DNA of 31,821 bases from Chara braunii (lineage: Eukaryota; Streptophyta; Charophyceae; Charales; Characeae): assembly GCA_003427395.1 (NCBI GenBank), contig BFEA01000024.1, positions 3,821,582-3,853,402 of the forward strand, in the 5' to 3' direction. The position numbers and the translations under genes were made by a program. The stretch's first letter is position 1. The number at the start of each line of letters is the position of its first letter. Under the pieces are notes generated by a model. It was not told the DNA's origin. It made no database searches and worked only from the letters and a program-made list of their open reading frames with translations. Of the stretch, positions 29,083 to 31,821 are shown in pieces.

Positions 29083-29950
29083 TGTTTTTCACCCAGTTGG
29101 CATGACATTTGCAGACACTGAGATTCGATCCCTAGACCTATTCCTGAACCCTGTACATTGACCCTGTGTGCTGAGTGAGATTCGATCCCTAGACCTATGC
29201 CTGTGCCTTGTACAATCACCCGGTGACTATGTGAGATTCGAACCCTTGACCTGTCCTGGGTCATAGGTTAGGCCGTAGGAAGGGAAGTTGGGCTTGATCC
29301 CTAGGTCTGTAGGTTAGTACTTAAGTTTGTTACCATTAGTTGAGGAAGGTATGTTCTACAAGTCTCTACTTACCTCTTTGTAGGCCTAAGAGTCAATCCG
29401 TAGATAACAGTCCGTAGGCTCTAGGTTCCAGAAGAGTCTATCCGGAAGAGTCTATCTGAGTTAGCAAGTACCAGAGCAAGGGCTGCACGTGGGGGAAGGT
29501 TCTGACCACGCGGTATGCAGAAGGCTCTGGAAACGCGTTCTGAGGCCACACGTTTTGAGCCTACCAGGCTTACGTGGTCTAGAAGTTTCTAGGCCCAAGG
29601 CTCCACGCGTTTTGGCCCAGGCCCACACGTTTTGAGGCAGGGCCTGGATACCTCCGAAGAAATATAAATAAAGAGGCAGCGTCCAACCATTCATTCATTC
29701 GCCTGTGAGCCATGCGGAAGTGCTGCCTAGGTGACTTGTGCGTGGAGGTCTAAAGGTGTCCGAAACTGAAGTGGGCAGTGAGGAAGACGACGACCATAGC
29801 TGGCCAGGAGGAAGACGATGACGCCCATAGCTAGGACAGGAAAACAATGGCGGCCATAGCCGCCCAGCTGTTGTCACAGACAGTGTACATAGTGTGTGTG
29901 TCTGTGTAGCATGGACGTTTAGGGTGATCCTCATACATGTTTGCGGTCCA
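29083..29950 (+). repeat. 3' LTR of element H (family F, truncated)
   Basis: It starts TGTTTTTCACC after GGACGGCCGGAG, parallel to the TGAAACGG start of LTR F2. It shares GAGGCAGCGTCCA(A/G)CCATTC, ATTCATTC and GAGCCATGCGGAAG with the reverse complement of F2. The terminal TCTGATTGCA is absent; homology fades near 29950, where gag-like sequence of element I begins. Confidence 0.78.
29119..29262 (+). repeat. Triple tandem repeat with T-arm-like motif in LTR of H
   Basis: Three imperfect units carry GAGATTCGATCCCTAGACCT, or GAGATTCGAACCCTTGACCT in the third, followed by CCTGT(G/A)CC-type and GTACA(A/T)T blocks, with a period of about 50-58 bases. ATTCGATCC/TTCGAACC resembles a tRNA T-loop (B box), also seen as GGATCGAACCC at 26388-26398 in the partial F LTR. 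Confidence 0.7.
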
Positions 29951-29959
29951 GCTAATCCC

Positions 29960-30905
29960 ATGGATCCTGCCACTTTCCTCTGGAGAAGTCTTAAGATTGC
30001 TAAGGGGACATGGCAGAAAAGAAAGGACCAAGGAGTTTGCCTCAGATGTGTTAAGAAACACTTTGTGAAGGACTGCCCCACTTGGGGCACTAACAATTAA
30101 AAAACTGAACATGCCAACATAGGTAGCAGCCACCCCTGCTGAGCTGCATTCGCCCTCTTTCGACGGTGAACCAGTCTCTGAGCCTGATTGTGTTGAGGAT
30201 GCAACTGACTCTTTGTATGCGTACACTGAGCCTTTCTTGGATGAGCCCATGTTTGAGGAAGAGACTGATCAGCTCTGCTCCCTTCATCTTCAATTGAAGA
30301 AGAAGAGAAAAGTGAAGTCAAATCTGATCTTTCTCAAACCTCTAATTAACAGAACCCGGATGAAGGCACTGTTAGACTGTGGTGCTACACATAATTTCAT
30401 CTCCCCCTACAGGAGTACAAAAACTCCACTTGGAACTTCAAGGTCTCAGACCTTGAGCATCCCTTATGCATACAGGTTGGGAATGCCCAATCTGTCACAA
30501 TCCAACAGGTTGTCAAAGGTGTGCCAATCACCTTTGATGCCAAAGGAGAAGTTAGACATAGCCTGAACTCTATGTGTTTCCACACTTGCCTTTTGATCTG
30601 GTTCTGAGCCTGAAATGGTTAAGGGCAACTAATCCATGCATTGACTGGGTTGTGCCCAATATTCAGTTAAAGACTGAACAGGGTGAGCTTAGACCTCGTG
30701 TCTTAGCAACAGACTATCACCCTAAGACAAGCTGCTATTGCCTGAAGGCATCAAAATTCTATAACTTAATTAACTGACCACCAAAATGTCTTTGTGACCT
30801 ATGTGGCCTAAATTGATTCATCCACCCCTCGGTGTGATCCTATCATCAAGAAAGTGGTTGATGATCATGCAGACTTAGCTCAAGAGCCTACTGGACTTGT
30901 CCATA
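29960..30905 (+). pseudogene. Element I: gag C-terminus and protease of another gypsy element
   Basis: A frame from ATG 29960 (MDPATFLWRSLKIAKGTWQK) contains a zinc-knuckle relic CLRCVKKHFVKDCP, one residue short between the second Cys and the His, then a stop at about 30100. The next frame (30213-30420) leads to KALLDCGATHNFIS (about 30361-30402), a retropepsin active site with the Asp kept (DCGAT). After a frame change, LPFDLVLSLKWL and NPCIDWVV (30574-30777) form the C-terminal part. VVDDHADLAQEPTGLVHRQ (30850-30910) looks like the linker to RT; nothing follows. This lineage differs from A/B and G/H. Confidence 0.78.
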
Positions 30906-30914
30906 GGCAGCATA

Positions 30915-31115
30915 GCTACGATCCGGACCACCGGACAGGGATCCGGACCGTCCGGGGTCCGGGGTCCGGGTCCAGATCTTGGTCCGGATGTGAGGGTCCC
31001 AGCCCAATGGCCAAAATTTTTTTGGGTGGTCCAGGGTGTTTGTTCACGCCCTGGGCCACCCCAAAAAAATAGTGCCTTATTTTTTACCACCCTCACCGAC
31101 GATCCAGACGGCCCG
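30915..31115. repeat. GC-rich TCCGG repeats with a strong hairpin (MITE-like)
   Basis: TCCGG(A/G) units are clustered at 30915-30990. They are followed by arms ATTTTTTTGGGTGGTCCAGGG (31016-31036) and CCCTGGGCCACCCCAAAAAAAT, last base at 31070, around a 12-base loop. GTGAGGGT (30990-30997) and ACCCTCAC (31089-31096) form an outer inverted pair. This ends element I's protease-linker homology. It may be a foldback/MITE-type insertion; no transposase or clear target duplication is visible. Confidence 0.6.
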
Positions 31116-31329
31116 GAAAGTCTACGAGGGGGTTTGTAAATCTGAGTATTAATGCCCTCATTGTGTCCAGCCTCTTTTCCCAAGGATCCCTCCAGCGTAT
31201 TAGCTGGGACCCTACGTCATGCAGAGGTGCAACTCAAACGTGTAACTTTGTGAACGTGGTCAGAGAATATATAGTCTATATTCAAATTCAGGTCTGTGCA
31301 TCTCGGTTATGGGTCACTATTTCTGTGTT
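31116..31329. other. Non-coding stretch
   Basis: No gene or repeat recognised. It contains an AT-rich ATATATAGTCTATATTC motif at about 31268-31283. Confidence 0.5.
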
Positions 31330-31425
31330 TTCTCATTTTGCTTTCCTTTTCTCGTTTTTCTTTTCTTCTCTCATTTTTCTTTTCTTTTCTCGTTTTTCTT
31401 TTCTTTTCTCGTTTTTCTTTTCTTA
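31330..31425 (+). repeat. Pyrimidine-rich minisatellite
   Basis: About four units of 18-20 bases, TCTCGTTTTTCTTTTCTT with a CG/CA variant. The phenylalanine-rich reading frames across it are by-products of the repeat. Confidence 0.9.
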
Positions 31426-31781
31426 GGAATACGTGCAGTGGCCCTAAGGGCCTCTACTCACCAAATGCACAAAAGACAAAACATATGGTGCGTATTATTC
31501 CACGTTCTGCAGAAGATTCATTCAAATTTTGCACATTTCGTGAGTAGTGCAGCCAAGCCCTAAGACTCACGTGCAGAGACCAACAGGTCCTAGCTACGCG
31601 AGCAACCCATAACTGCTGAAACACAGACCTGAACTCGAATCTTGAGTATGTATTCGGGCAGCTCGTGCTCTACTTCATATCGTTGCCTGCCTCGATTTTT
31701 GGGGGGGTCTACGCAACATGGGTGCAAGGACCCTTCAGATAGCCTGCATGGGCCATCTGAGCCGTGTTAAGGGGATCCGTT

Positions 31782-31782
<1 letters not shown>
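31426..31782. other. Non-coding end region with diverged tRNA-like copy
   Basis: No gene. At 31588-31645 TAGCTACGCGAG and GAACTCGAATCT, with intervening AACTGCTGAAACACAGACC, match the tRNA-like fragment at 21661-21735 (AACTGTTGAAATACAGACC). A G-run (31698-31707) precedes an unremarkable stretch up to the CT tract. Confidence 0.5.

Positions 31783-31821
<39 letters not shown>
31783..31821. repeat. (CT)n dinucleotide microsatellite at the right edge
   Basis: An uninterrupted CT repeat runs to the last base, complementary to the (AG)n at the left edge. Confidence 0.98.

Noticed and set aside
31163-31563. Phenylalanine-rich frames resembling membrane proteins
   Set aside because: The hydrophobic stretches come from the TCTCGTTTTTCTTTTCTT minisatellite; other frames in the same place look alike.

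Overview
This is nuclear DNA of a eukaryote in the green-plant lineage. I infer a streptophyte alga such as Chara. Two intact exons on the minus strand (21134-21574 and 1647-1865) encode adjacent parts of a plant-type (glyoxysomal) malate synthase. Almost everything else is decayed Ty3/gypsy LTR retrotransposon sequence with C-terminal chromodomain-like modules. The placement near Chara rests on the plant-like malate synthase motifs, very long repeat-filled introns, and my recollection of similar gag-pol proteins from that genome; no search was possible.

Layout. 1-1646: an (AG)n tract, then an LTR with a tRNA-Met-type primer site (family E), in the intron downstream of the second exon. 1647-1865: malate synthase exon. 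1866-21133: one intron of about 19.3 kb holding short duplications and exon-like ORFs (1985-3600), a broken plus-strand gypsy element (element A, pol 6575-9707, LTR 9744-10671), a nearly full-length minus-strand gypsy element (element B, 10978-19816) and an LTR (D, 19817-20811) into which B was inserted. 21134-21574: malate synthase exon. 21575-31821: at least 10 kb of the next upstream intron, holding a tRNA-like fragment, a minus-strand gypsy element (G, 21776-26439), a plus-strand relative back to back with it (H, 26440 to about 29950), a gag/protease fragment of a further element (I, about 29960-30905), a hairpin-forming GC-rich repeat, a pyrimidine minisatellite and a terminal (CT)n tract.

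The most informative structure is an inferred 6.8-kb inversion (4205-10977) inside the giant intron. Turning this block over joins four broken repeat pieces at once: the two halves of B's 3' LTR (10978-11900 and 4206-4670), the two parts of LTR D (19817-20811 and 4671-4786), and the two parts of a retrotransposon leader (10686-10977 and 3625-4204). After reversal A, B and D all run in the same direction as malate synthase. A 355-base run of N lies in B's 3' LTR. Comparison with B's 5' LTR shows that the contigs on either side overlap by 33 bases, so the gap probably contains nothing.

No retrotransposon here looks capable of moving: every pol region has stops, frameshifts or deletions. The malate synthase exons are open, join in phase 0 and have consensus splice sites, so the host gene is probably functional despite its insertions.
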